From: Flavobacteriaceae bacterium LSUCC0859
GTDB taxonomy: Bacteria > Bacteroidota > Bacteroidia > Flavobacteriales > Flavobacteriaceae
NCBI GenBank assembly: GCA_022239325.1
Contig: JAKOGP010000002.1
Coordinates: forward strand, 39,496-103,495
Direction of reading: 5' to 3'
Length of the DNA: 64,000 nucleotides
Position 1 is the first letter of the stretch. Each line of letters opens with the position of its first letter. The position numbers and the translations under genes were made by a program. Below the pieces are notes generated by a model. That model worked only from the letters and a program-made list of their open reading frames with translations, was not told where the DNA came from and did not search any database. Positions 51,073 to 59,367 of the stretch are shown here, piece by piece.

Positions 51073-53205
51073 TTATCCTTTTACAGCAGCCAAAGGCATA
51101 CTTGGCTTAGAAAATCGCAGTTTGAGGTCTTGCAATACATTTACAGCCTCTTCTACGTACACATCTTTAGCTAAATCTCTGTGCCAACGGTCTCTCTTTT
51201 CTCTGAGTTCTGCGTCTTGGCTTAACAAGCTTTGCTCCACGTCTAAGGATTCAAAAGTGAGCTGAGAATCATATTGATTAATTTTCTTAAAGTAGGCAGC
51301 TTTTTCTTTATCTCGCTTTGCAGCTGTAACAAAATCTTCATATAGAAGAGACACTTTATCATTTTCCTGCTGGGCTTTAAGCCATTGGGCATTCTCTTCT
51401 ATTAATCGCAGTTGCTCATTCTGTGCCATACGCTTTTTAGAATTTGCAATGGTACTTTCAAAATCAATATATCCCTCCCAAGCCGCATACTTAGCTGCTG
51501 GAATTTTATCCCAAGCCATGGGGTGGTCTAGATCTCGCTCCCCAATTTCTAGGTAGGAATATTTATCTGGAACTACCACGTCACTGGTCACGCCTTTGAG
51601 TTGGGTAGACCCTCCGTTAATTCTATAAAATTTTTGAGTGGTGAGTTTTAAGGCGCCTAGGTCTCCAAATTCACTATTGCGAACTACATTGTTTAGAGGC
51701 ACTACATTTTGGACCGTTCCCTTTCCAAAGGTTTGCTTGCTCCCAATAACCACTGCTCTTTTATAATCTTGCATAGCCGCGGCTAAGATTTCAGAGGCAG
51801 AGGCAGACAATTCATTCACTAAAATAACAAGAGGACCATCCCAGGCCAACTCATTGTCCTGGTCCTCATAGACCTCAATCTTACTTTGTCCTGATTTTAC
51901 CTGTACCACAGGACCCTTTTTTATAAAAAGACCCGCAATATCAACTACTGTTTTTAAGGAGCCTCCTCCATTATCTCTCAAATCTAAAATTAAGCCCTGA
52001 GCCCCTTCATTTTTTAGTTTTTCAATTTCTTGAGCAATATCAGAAGCCGCATTTCGCTCGTTATAGTCTTCAAAATCTACATAGAATTTTGGCAAATTAA
52101 TAAGTCCGTAGGTAAAGTCTCCTTTGTTTACTGTAGCAGTCTTGGCAAAGGTCTCCTCCAATTTAACCACATCTCTTGTAATGGATATTACTTCTACACT
52201 GCCGTCTACTTTTCTAATGGTTAGATCTACAATGGACCCCTTGGCGCCTTTGATTAATTTAATAGCATCGTCCAAAGGCATACCCACAATGTCTACTGGC
52301 AGTTCCCCATCCTGACCTACCTTTAAAATCTCATCTCCTACTTCTATCCGTTGGTCCCTCCAAACAGGACCGCCAGAAATCACTTCTACAATTTTTGTTT
52401 GGTCTTTTCGCTTTTGCAATCGGGCGCCAATACCCTCAAATTTTCCAGACATTCCCATGTCAAATCTGTCTTTTTCCTCTGGGGCAAAATAAAAAGTGTG
52501 GGGGTCGTAGGTTTCCACAATACTATTGAGGTACTGAACAAACCAATCTTTGCGTTCCAGGTCATCTATGAGGTCAAAATACTCCTCTAGGGTCTCTCTT
52601 GTTTGAGCTCTAGCAGCTATTTCTAGGGCTTCATCAGAGGACAATTCAAAACTCGGGTCTTCCTTCTTCTTTAGGGCCTCATTTTCTTTTTTGGCAAAAA
52701 AGGTGCTTAGGGTTACATACTTTAACTGGTCTCTCCACCTTTCTTTTAGGGCCAAGGCAGAAGCTGGAGCTTCCAAAGCCTCGTAATCAACCTCTAAAGA
52801 ATCTATTTGGTTAAAATTGTAGGGACGCTCTAAAACAGATATATAAATATCCTTGGCAGCATCCATTCTATACACCAAGCGCTCTTGAACTAGGTTAAAA
52901 AAACTAATGTCTACCGCTTTAATTTGATCATCTATTTGGGTCTTATAAGCGTCAAAAGCACGAATATCTTCTGCGAGAAAATACCGTTTCATAGGGTCTA
53001 GCCCTCCAATAAAATTATTGTATACCCGCTCAGAAAAGGCGTCGTCTACCTCCGTGGGCTCAAAGTGAAGCTTCTCCAACACATAGCTAATGAGTTCTAA
53101 CAACAGTTTATCTTTGTCTGAAGTTTCAGACACTCCTTTGGTAAAACTGCAGGAAGCAAAGGCCAATAAAAAAACGCTACTCAGTAGTATAAAATTCTTT
53201 TTCAT
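51073..53205 (-). CDS. prc: Carboxy-terminal (tail-specific) protease, S41 family
   Basis: This 710-residue protein has a lipoprotein-like signal (FILLSSVFLLAFASCSF). An N-terminal helical domain precedes a PDZ domain around residues 240-325 (GKFEGIGARLQKRKD, GPVWRDQRIEVGDEILKVG). The S41 protease domain has LILDLRDNGGGSLKTVVDIAGLFI and the catalytic ELSASASEILAAAMQDYKRAVVIGSKQTFGKG (Ser and Lys). A C-terminal DUF3340-type extension completes the Tsp layout. It degrades or processes periplasmic proteins. It converges on selO and diverges from surE. Confidence 0.93.
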   Translation of the reverse strand: MKKNFILLSSVFLLAFASCSFTKGVSETSDKDKLLLELISYVLEKLHFEPTEVDDAFSERVYNNFIGGLDPMKRYFLAEDIRAFDAYKTQIDDQIKAVDISFFNLVQERLVYRMDAAKDIYISVLERPYNFNQIDSLEVDYEALEAPASALALKERWRDQLKYVTLSTFFAKKENEALKKKEDPSFELSSDEALEIAARAQTRETLEEYFDLIDDLERKDWFVQYLNSIVETYDPHTFYFAPEEKDRFDMGMSGKFEGIGARLQKRKDQTKIVEVISGGPVWRDQRIEVGDEILKVGQDGELPVDIVGMPLDDAIKLIKGAKGSIVDLTIRKVDGSVEVISITRDVVKLEETFAKTATVNKGDFTYGLINLPKFYVDFEDYNERNAASDIAQEIEKLKNEGAQGLILDLRDNGGGSLKTVVDIAGLFIKKGPVVQVKSGQSKIEVYEDQDNELAWDGPLVILVNELSASASEILAAAMQDYKRAVVIGSKQTFGKGTVQNVVPLNNVVRNSEFGDLGALKLTTQKFYRINGGSTQLKGVTSDVVVPDKYSYLEIGERDLDHPMAWDKIPAAKYAAWEGYIDFESTIANSKKRMAQNEQLRLIEENAQWLKAQQENDKVSLLYEDFVTAAKRDKEKAAYFKKINQYDSQLTFESLDVEQSLLSQDAELREKRDRWHRDLAKDVYVEEAVNVLQDLKLRFSKPSMPLAAVKG

Positions 53206-53340
53206 CTTCTTTTTTTTGAGTTCAACACAGCCCTTTAAGGATATTGAAAGCCCTAAGATACTTAAAAGAGCGCGGTTTTTTTTAGGGAAATAAATAATTT
53301 TTTGTTAAAACCCCCAAGGCAGATAAGGCCATAAAAAGTG

Positions 53341-53348
53341 TATTTTTG
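53341..53348 (+). promoter_or_regulatory. Candidate -7 element of the surE-lpxB operon
   Basis: TATTTTTG fits TAnnTTTG, 17 bp before the surE ATG. A well-spaced -33 element was not found. Confidence 0.4.
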
Positions 53349-53365
53349 TACAAAGAAATTATCCC

Positions 53366-54139
53366 ATGGCTAGACCCCTAATCTTAGTAACTAATGACGA
53401 CGGCATTACCGCACCAGGCATAAGACACCTCATTTCTTTTGCAAAAGAAATTGGAGATGTTGTCGTGGTTGCCCCAGACAGTCCCCAATCTGGAATGGGC
53501 CATGCCATTACCATAGACAGTACGCTTCATATTGAGAAACTTACCATAGATAAAAACGCTCCAGATCAGTCTGAGTATAGTTGTAGTGGTACTCCTGCAG
53601 ACTGTGTAAAAATTGCGCTTCAAGAAATTCTTGATAGAAAACCAGACCTTTGTATTAGCGGTATAAACCACGGTTCTAACGCCTCTATCAATGTCATTTA
53701 TTCTGGTACTATGAGCGCAGCTATAGAAGCTGGTATAGAGGGAATACCCGCTATAGGATTTTCTCTTTGTGATTTTAGTTGGGACGCAGACTTCCATCCA
53801 GCCAAAACACACATACAACAAATTATTAAAGAAGCTTTGCACCATGGCATTCCCAAGGGAGTTGTTCTAAATGTAAACATTCCAAAAACCCAAAATATTA
53901 AGGGGATAAAAGTGGCCAGACAAGCCAAAGGAAATTGGAAGGAAAAATTTGACAAGCGAACCTCTCCAATGGGTAAGGATTATTATTGGCTTACAGGGGT
54001 CTTTGATCTTCAAGACAAAGGAGAAGATACAGACCTATGGGCCATTGAACACGATTATATTGCTGTAGTCCCCACTCAATTTGACCTCACAGCACACCAT
54101 GCCATACAACAAATAAACTCCTGGGAACTCCATGCTTAA
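53366..54139 (+). CDS. surE: 5-prime/3-prime-nucleotidase SurE
   Basis: This 257-residue protein has the N-terminal metal-binding LVTNDDGITAPGI, then APDSPQSGMGHAIT, SGTPADCVKIAL, and ISGINHGSNASINVIYSGTMSAAIEA with the catalytic Asn-His. It dephosphorylates nucleoside monophosphates in a metal-dependent way. It overlaps the next small gene by 8 bp. Confidence 0.95.
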   Translation: MARPLILVTNDDGITAPGIRHLISFAKEIGDVVVVAPDSPQSGMGHAITIDSTLHIEKLTIDKNAPDQSEYSCSGTPADCVKIALQEILDRKPDLCISGINHGSNASINVIYSGTMSAAIEAGIEGIPAIGFSLCDFSWDADFHPAKTHIQQIIKEALHHGIPKGVVLNVNIPKTQNIKGIKVARQAKGNWKEKFDKRTSPMGKDYYWLTGVFDLQDKGEDTDLWAIEHDYIAVVPTQFDLTAHHAIQQINSWELHA

Positions 54140-54431
54140 AAAACCTCCTTTTAAAGAGATTTTTATTGGTTTTACGGTAGGTATACTGGCCAATGGCTTT
54201 GGGTTGTTGGGTTATATATTACTCTTTTCCCCTTACCGTATTGAGACCAGTTTAAAGCTTGCCAGAGAGACTGGACAATTAGGAAGTGTGGTGGGTTTAG
54301 GAGCCCTTTTAAACTTAGCCGCTTTTTTTGGATTTTTAAAAATTAAAAGAGAGGCCAGGGCCAGAGGCGTGTTATTGGCTACAATCTTAGCAGCACTTTT
54401 TATATTATTCTTAAAATTAATTGGGGCATGA
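54132..54431 (+). CDS. Small membrane protein between surE and lpxB
   Basis: This 99-residue protein has three hydrophobic segments (GFTVGILANGFGLLGYILLF, LGSVVGLGALLNLAAFFGFL and VLLATILAALFILFLKLI). It overlaps surE by 8 bp and lpxB by 4 bp (ATGA), so translation is coupled to lipid A synthesis. The function is unknown; the position is conserved in flavobacteria as far as I recall. Confidence 0.75.
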   Translation: MLKKPPFKEIFIGFTVGILANGFGLLGYILLFSPYRIETSLKLARETGQLGSVVGLGALLNLAAFFGFLKIKREARARGVLLATILAALFILFLKLIGA

Positions 54432-55552
54432 AATATTACCTTATAGCCGGTGAAGCCTCAGGAGACCTTCATGGTAGCCGCCTAATAAAGGCCATAAGAA
54501 AGCAAGACCCTCAAGCGAGCTTCAGAGCCTGGGGAGGAGACCTCATGGAAGCCAGCGGGGCCACTTTGGCTAAGCATTATCAATCGCTAGCCATTATGGG
54601 ACTCGTAGACGTGATTAAGAATTTAAATCAGATCTTTAAAAACATCTCTTTTTGCAAAAAAGACATCCAGGAGTTCCAACCTGACGCCCTTATTTTTATT
54701 GACTTTTCTGGTTTTAACTTGCGCATTGCCCCCTGGGCAAAAAAAGCGGGGTATTGCACCCATTATTATATTGCACCTCAGGTGTGGGCCTCAAGAGCCA
54801 ATCGGGTTCAGAAAATAAAAGCCTATATAGACCATCTATACGTTACCCTACCCTTTGAACCGAGTTTTTACAAAGCGCATGAATGTCCTGCCCACTATGT
54901 AGGACACCCCCTTTTAGAGGTTATAGAAGACATCCCTAAGCTGCAACCAAATGTAAGATCTGCCATGGGACTTGACGCTGAAAAACCTATTATTGCCCTT
55001 TTACCTGGTTCTAGAAAACAAGAGATAAAAGCCATCTTACCCGTCATGCTTAGCCTCTCAAAAAGCTTTCCTGAATATGAGTTTGTTCTGGCTGCCGCTC
55101 CAGGGATGGCTTCGGAATTTTACGATAAATATCTGGATAGCGCACCTATTAAAAGAGTGCACAACAATACCTATGCCCTGCTCCAATCTGCATCTGTAGC
55201 ATTAGTAGCCAGTGGCACAGCCACCTTAGAGACCGCCCTTTTAGGGATTCCACAAATTGTTTGCTACAAAACCCAATGGCTCACCTATTGGGTAGCCAAA
55301 CAAATCATAAAGCTACCTTATATCTCTTTAGTCAATCTCATATTAGATGCCCCAGGAGTTCCAGAACTCATACAGTCAGATCTAAATCTGAACCAATTAG
55401 AGCAACTTTTACCCGGTTTGGTGTCAGGGCCGCAAAGAGCCACACAATTAAAAAATTACGAGCTACTGAAACAGCGCATTGGACCTGCTGGAGCAGCAAA
55501 CAAAGCCGCTAAACTCATTGTGACCCACAGCTTAGATAAAACAAGCGAATAA
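54428..55552 (+). CDS. lpxB: Lipid-A-disaccharide synthase
   Basis: This 374-residue GT19-family enzyme has YLIAGEASGDLHGSRLIKAI at the start, FRAWGGDLMEASGA, FIDFSGFNLRIA, YYIAPQVWASRANRV, FYKAHECPAHYVGHPLLEVI and ALLPGSRKQEI. It also has ALVASGTATLETALLGIPQIVCYKT in the nucleotide-binding C-terminal half. It joins UDP-2,3-diacylglucosamine to lipid X. It is the third gene of surE - small membrane protein - lpxB. Confidence 0.95.
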   Translation: MKYYLIAGEASGDLHGSRLIKAIRKQDPQASFRAWGGDLMEASGATLAKHYQSLAIMGLVDVIKNLNQIFKNISFCKKDIQEFQPDALIFIDFSGFNLRIAPWAKKAGYCTHYYIAPQVWASRANRVQKIKAYIDHLYVTLPFEPSFYKAHECPAHYVGHPLLEVIEDIPKLQPNVRSAMGLDAEKPIIALLPGSRKQEIKAILPVMLSLSKSFPEYEFVLAAAPGMASEFYDKYLDSAPIKRVHNNTYALLQSASVALVASGTATLETALLGIPQIVCYKTQWLTYWVAKQIIKLPYISLVNLILDAPGVPELIQSDLNLNQLEQLLPGLVSGPQRATQLKNYELLKQRIGPAGAANKAAKLIVTHSLDKTSE

Positions 55553-55750
55553 AACCCAACAAAGCTAAAAGTCTGCACATTCCTGGTAAATTACCTAGAC
55601 TACCACCATAGCACAACGAGGACAAAAAGCTAATGAAACGGCTTATTGATTAATTTATTGTACATTGAAGTCTATCTGCTGCACACTACGAACCTGTTTA
55701 AAAACCCACCCATCTTACTAAAGAACAGCCTTTTGACATAGATTCAAAAG

Positions 55751-57770
55751 ATGTTTAACCAACACAGCATTCATTTAGGCCTGGTATTGTTAGGGTATAG
55801 CCTTGGTATAGCCTGGGGCTTTTACGACACCCCTTTACTAGAAACCTCTTGGACACTTAAAATAGGTCTTGGGATTGGACTGTTGCTTTTGGTCTTCTTC
55901 AGCAGAAAAGAAGCAGGGAGCTTTTGGGTGTTCTGTTTTTTAGTCAGTGGGTATTTAGGACTTCTTAGACTGGAACTTCTGCCCTCCTTACACCATCCTA
56001 ACTTACAAGCCCATGCTAAAAAACAAATCTTACTGCTACAGCTACAAAGCCCACTCAAAAGCAGCCCCTCACAGATTAGATTTGAAGCATTAGCCTACCC
56101 TGTGAAAGACAATAGACTGCTCCCGCCAGAGCGCCTTATCCTCACCAAAGCTAGAGACTCTATAGCTATAAGTTGGGAGATTGGAAATTTTTTCTGGACA
56201 CAGGGTTATTTGAGTGTTCCTGGTGCTCCCAGAGTTCCTGGGGGATTTAATTACAGGAGCTATTTAAAAACTAAGGGCATTCATTTTCAGTGGTATGTGA
56301 CTGCTTCTACACCTCTAAAAGGGAAAGAAAAAACTGTTCTTTCATGGAAAAAAAGAATCCAATCTTATAGGGAAAAACTCCTGCTAAGAATAAAAAAGTC
56401 TGGCATAGACCCCCAAGCATTTGAGGTATATGCAGCCCTACTTTTTGGAGATAAAAAAGATCTAGATGCAGCGCGTTTAAGCGCTTATCAAAATGCGGGT
56501 GCGGCCCATATTTTAGCTATTTCTGGTTTACATATTGGTATTATTACTGCCATTCTTTGGGGGCTACTTTGGCCGCTCCGCAAACTTAAATCAGGCCGGT
56601 TTCTTAGCGGGGCCATATTAATGGCTGCGCTATGGGCCTACGCCGCTTTTAGCGGTTTTTCACCCTCTGTAATTCGGGCCGTGAGTATGTTTAGCTTTCT
56701 AAGCCTGAGCCTTATGATAAACAGACCTCAATATAGCATTCAGCTTTTAGGAGTGGCTTATTTGGCCAACCTCCTTTGGGACCCCTTGTCCCTATTCTCC
56801 TTGGGTTTCGCCATGAGTTATTCTGCTGTGTTTTTTATTTTATTGGGAATGCCTTTTTTTAAAGAAATCTGGACCCCTAAAAACAATATCCTCCAGTTTT
56901 TTTTGGCAGCTATTGGGGGTGAGTATTTGTGCTCAGTTGGGAGTGCTCCCCTGGAGTCTGTACGCATTTAACCAACTCCCATTATTGTTTTTAATAAGTA
57001 ACCTTATAATACTTCCCTTTTTAGGCCTCATTTTAGGAGCTGGCTTAGGGCTTGCCATTTGGTTTGCACTTGCCAACCCACCTAGGATAATTATCCAAAG
57101 TTATGCATGGATTTTAGGGGCCTTAAACCTATTGGTATACAAGCTAGCCAAACAGCAACAATGGATTCTGACAGACCTCTATTTTCCCAAGCGTTTTTTG
57201 TGGGCTACGATAGTAGTGAGCCTCTGCTTACTTGCTTTTTTGTACCCCTATAAAAGGAAAAAATACGATGGAAAATTCCTATTCCTGGGTGGGTTCATTC
57301 TATCCAGTGTTTGGCTCGCAGAATTTCATTGCAACAAAGGGAATCAGGCCCATTATATGGTATCTGATCATGGAAAAACGGCCCTGGTTCTCCTGGGAAA
57401 CAACAAACTTTTTTATTGGAGTTCAGACCCTCTTTCTAATACATCTCTCCGCACCCTAAAACGCAATTACCCCTACAAAGATGTGGTTCAGGATAGTCTA
57501 TCAAAAGCCTTCGTTTTTAAAGGAAAGTATTTGGTTTGGTCTCCGCAGGGTCCCAACATACTCAAAAGCATAGACTATATGCTTATAGATTCTCAAACAA
57601 AAGCTTATCCTGAAGACTTTGCCACCAAACAATTAGAAAAAACCCAATTTATTCTCAGCAGCTATTCTCAAAGTAAGCAAATGCACCAATGGGAAAAATG
57701 GCTGCAAAAAAATGCGCGTCCAGCCTGGAGGCTGGACGCGCATGGTTATTATCGGTTTCATGAGCCTTAG
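55751..57770 (+). pseudogene. comEC: ComEC/Rec2 DNA-uptake channel, split by a +1 frameshift
   Basis: Two overlapping frames together make one ComEC protein of about 672 residues. The first (55751-56971) has DUF4131 and the start of the competence domain (AALLFGDKKDLDAARLSAYQNAGAAHILAISGLHIG, FSGFSPSVIRAVSMF). It shifts out of frame after AAIG and stops at 56971. The second continues from about 56919 with VSICAQLGVLPWSLYAFNQLPLLFLISNLI. Dropping one G from the five-G run at 56915-56919 restores the expected AAIGVSICAQLG. The DNA-uptake metallo-beta-lactamase domain is replaced by a short C-terminal domain, as in other Bacteroidota. It could be a sequencing error, a phase-variable tract or a real lesion. 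Confidence 0.85.
57710..57743 (-). terminator. Terminator of the POT transporter gene, embedded in the comEC coding end
   Basis: On the minus strand a 14-bp perfect GC-rich stem (57743-57730 with 57725-57712), with a four-base loop, is followed by T from the plus-strand A run at about 57705-57712. It lies 24 bp after the POT gene stop and inside the last 60 bp of comEC, where it encodes part of ARPAWRLDAHGYY. Confidence 0.85.
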
Positions 57771-59290
57771 TGCACCTTCCCCATGAGCTTTTTAATGAAT
57801 GGAGAACTCAGTAAAACAAAGACTCCTGCTCCAAGAGAATACATAGCAATAAGCTCAAAACCTTCTGTGTAAATGCTCAGGGTTTCTAACCCTCCTACAT
57901 TGGCGTTATCACTATCTACTGCTAGTTCTTTGCTAATAAAACCTACCACCTGAAAGGCATATGCAGAAGACAGGAACCAAATCCCCATCATAAACGCCAC
58001 AATTCTCTTAGGCGAAAGATCTGTAATCTTAGATAAACCCACAGGAGACATAAATAACTCTCCAATAGAGAGCAAGAAATACATCACTAACAAATAACTA
58101 AAAGGCACCAAACCCTCTTCATTAGCCTGTAAGCCACTAATAGACAATACATAAAAACTCAGTCCTGCAAAAACCAAACCCAAACCAAATTTATAAGGCG
58201 TTCTTGGGTTGCGCTTTGTCTTAGCCAAATAAGCCCACATGAGAGAAATTGGGATGGCTAGAATAATGATAAACATAGAGTTAAGAGAATTGGTCTGTGC
58301 AGCGTCCATAAAACTAAGGTCTACATTCCTAGCGGCAAAAAGCGTAATCACACTTCCAGAGAGTTCGTGAAAACCCCAAAAAATGGTCATAAAAAAGCTA
58401 ATTAAAATAGCCACAAATAACTTTTTTCGCTCCTCTAAGGTAGCGTCATATAACACCTTGGCCAAATAGATCAAAATGACTACCCCAATGGCTTTAAAAA
58501 TGACGTTTACAAGGTTTTGATCCCCAAAAATAGTACTCCCGTTTGCTATAGGCTCATATGAGGCCAACATAAGCGCAACTAATGGCGCACAAACAAAAGC
58601 TAAAATAGGGATGAGAATTCCCTGTGGCACTCCTAATAAAGGCTTATCTATCACGGCCTGAGAAGGAGGTAAGCCCGCCTGGCCAAAGACCTGCCTTTTA
58701 ATTCCATTCCAGAAGAAGGCCAATCCCAAAAGCATCCCAAAACCAGCCAAGCCAAAGCCGTAATGCCAGCCATAGGTAGCAGCCAACCAACCACACAAGA
58801 GTGGAGCCACCCAGCCACCAATATTAATACCCATATAAAAAATGGTAAAACCAGAGTCTTTTCTAACATCTCCATCTTTGTATAGAGAGCCCACAAAAGT
58901 AGAAATGTTGGGCTTAAAAAATCCGTTCCCCACCACAATGAGTCCCAGGGCTAAGAAAAAGGCCATGGAAGAATCTATGGCCAACACAAAGTGTCCCAAA
59001 GACATGAGAATACCCCCTAGAAAGATAGAGCGTCTAAGTCCTAAAATGGTGTCTGAGATCTTACCACCAATAACGGTAGAGGCATATACCAATGAGCCAT
59101 AGGAAGCATAAACTGCAGCAGCAGCCACGTCTCTTGTACTCAGGGCTTCAAAGATCTTATTTACCATATACAAAGTTAGAAGAGCCCGCATGCCATAAAA
59201 GCTAAAGCGCTCCCAGAGCTCTGCAAAAAACAAATAAAATAATCCCTGCGGGTGTCCTAAAATATCTTTATGTGTTTGTGTGTTTGTCAT
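57767..59290 (-). CDS. POT-family proton-dependent oligopeptide transporter
   Basis: This 507-residue membrane protein of the major facilitator superfamily has the POT/PTR signatures. FAELWERFSFYGMRALLTLYM is at the start (ExxERFxYY-like proton motif), then GGKISDTILGLRRSIFLGG, FKPNISTFVGSLY and the PTR2 signature FTIFYMGINIGGWVAPLLCG. It imports di- and tripeptides with protons. It is convergent with comEC; its terminator lies inside the comEC end. A DPP4-type peptidase gene lies just upstream on the same strand, a plausible functional pair. Confidence 0.93.
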   Translation of the reverse strand: MTNTQTHKDILGHPQGLFYLFFAELWERFSFYGMRALLTLYMVNKIFEALSTRDVAAAAVYASYGSLVYASTVIGGKISDTILGLRRSIFLGGILMSLGHFVLAIDSSMAFFLALGLIVVGNGFFKPNISTFVGSLYKDGDVRKDSGFTIFYMGINIGGWVAPLLCGWLAATYGWHYGFGLAGFGMLLGLAFFWNGIKRQVFGQAGLPPSQAVIDKPLLGVPQGILIPILAFVCAPLVALMLASYEPIANGSTIFGDQNLVNVIFKAIGVVILIYLAKVLYDATLEERKKLFVAILISFFMTIFWGFHELSGSVITLFAARNVDLSFMDAAQTNSLNSMFIIILAIPISLMWAYLAKTKRNPRTPYKFGLGLVFAGLSFYVLSISGLQANEEGLVPFSYLLVMYFLLSIGELFMSPVGLSKITDLSPKRIVAFMMGIWFLSSAYAFQVVGFISKELAVDSDNANVGGLETLSIYTEGFELIAMYSLGAGVFVLLSSPFIKKLMGKVH

Positions 59291-59367
59291 AACGAATTTG
59301 AGCCTGAGCTCGGAGTTTAATATAAATGTCTTGGTGAATGTCTAAGCGAGTGTATGAGCTATTTGAT

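Noticed and set aside
55553..55750. Small gene between lpxB and comEC
   Set aside because: No frame of convincing length or start signal exists; it is treated as plain intergenic DNA.
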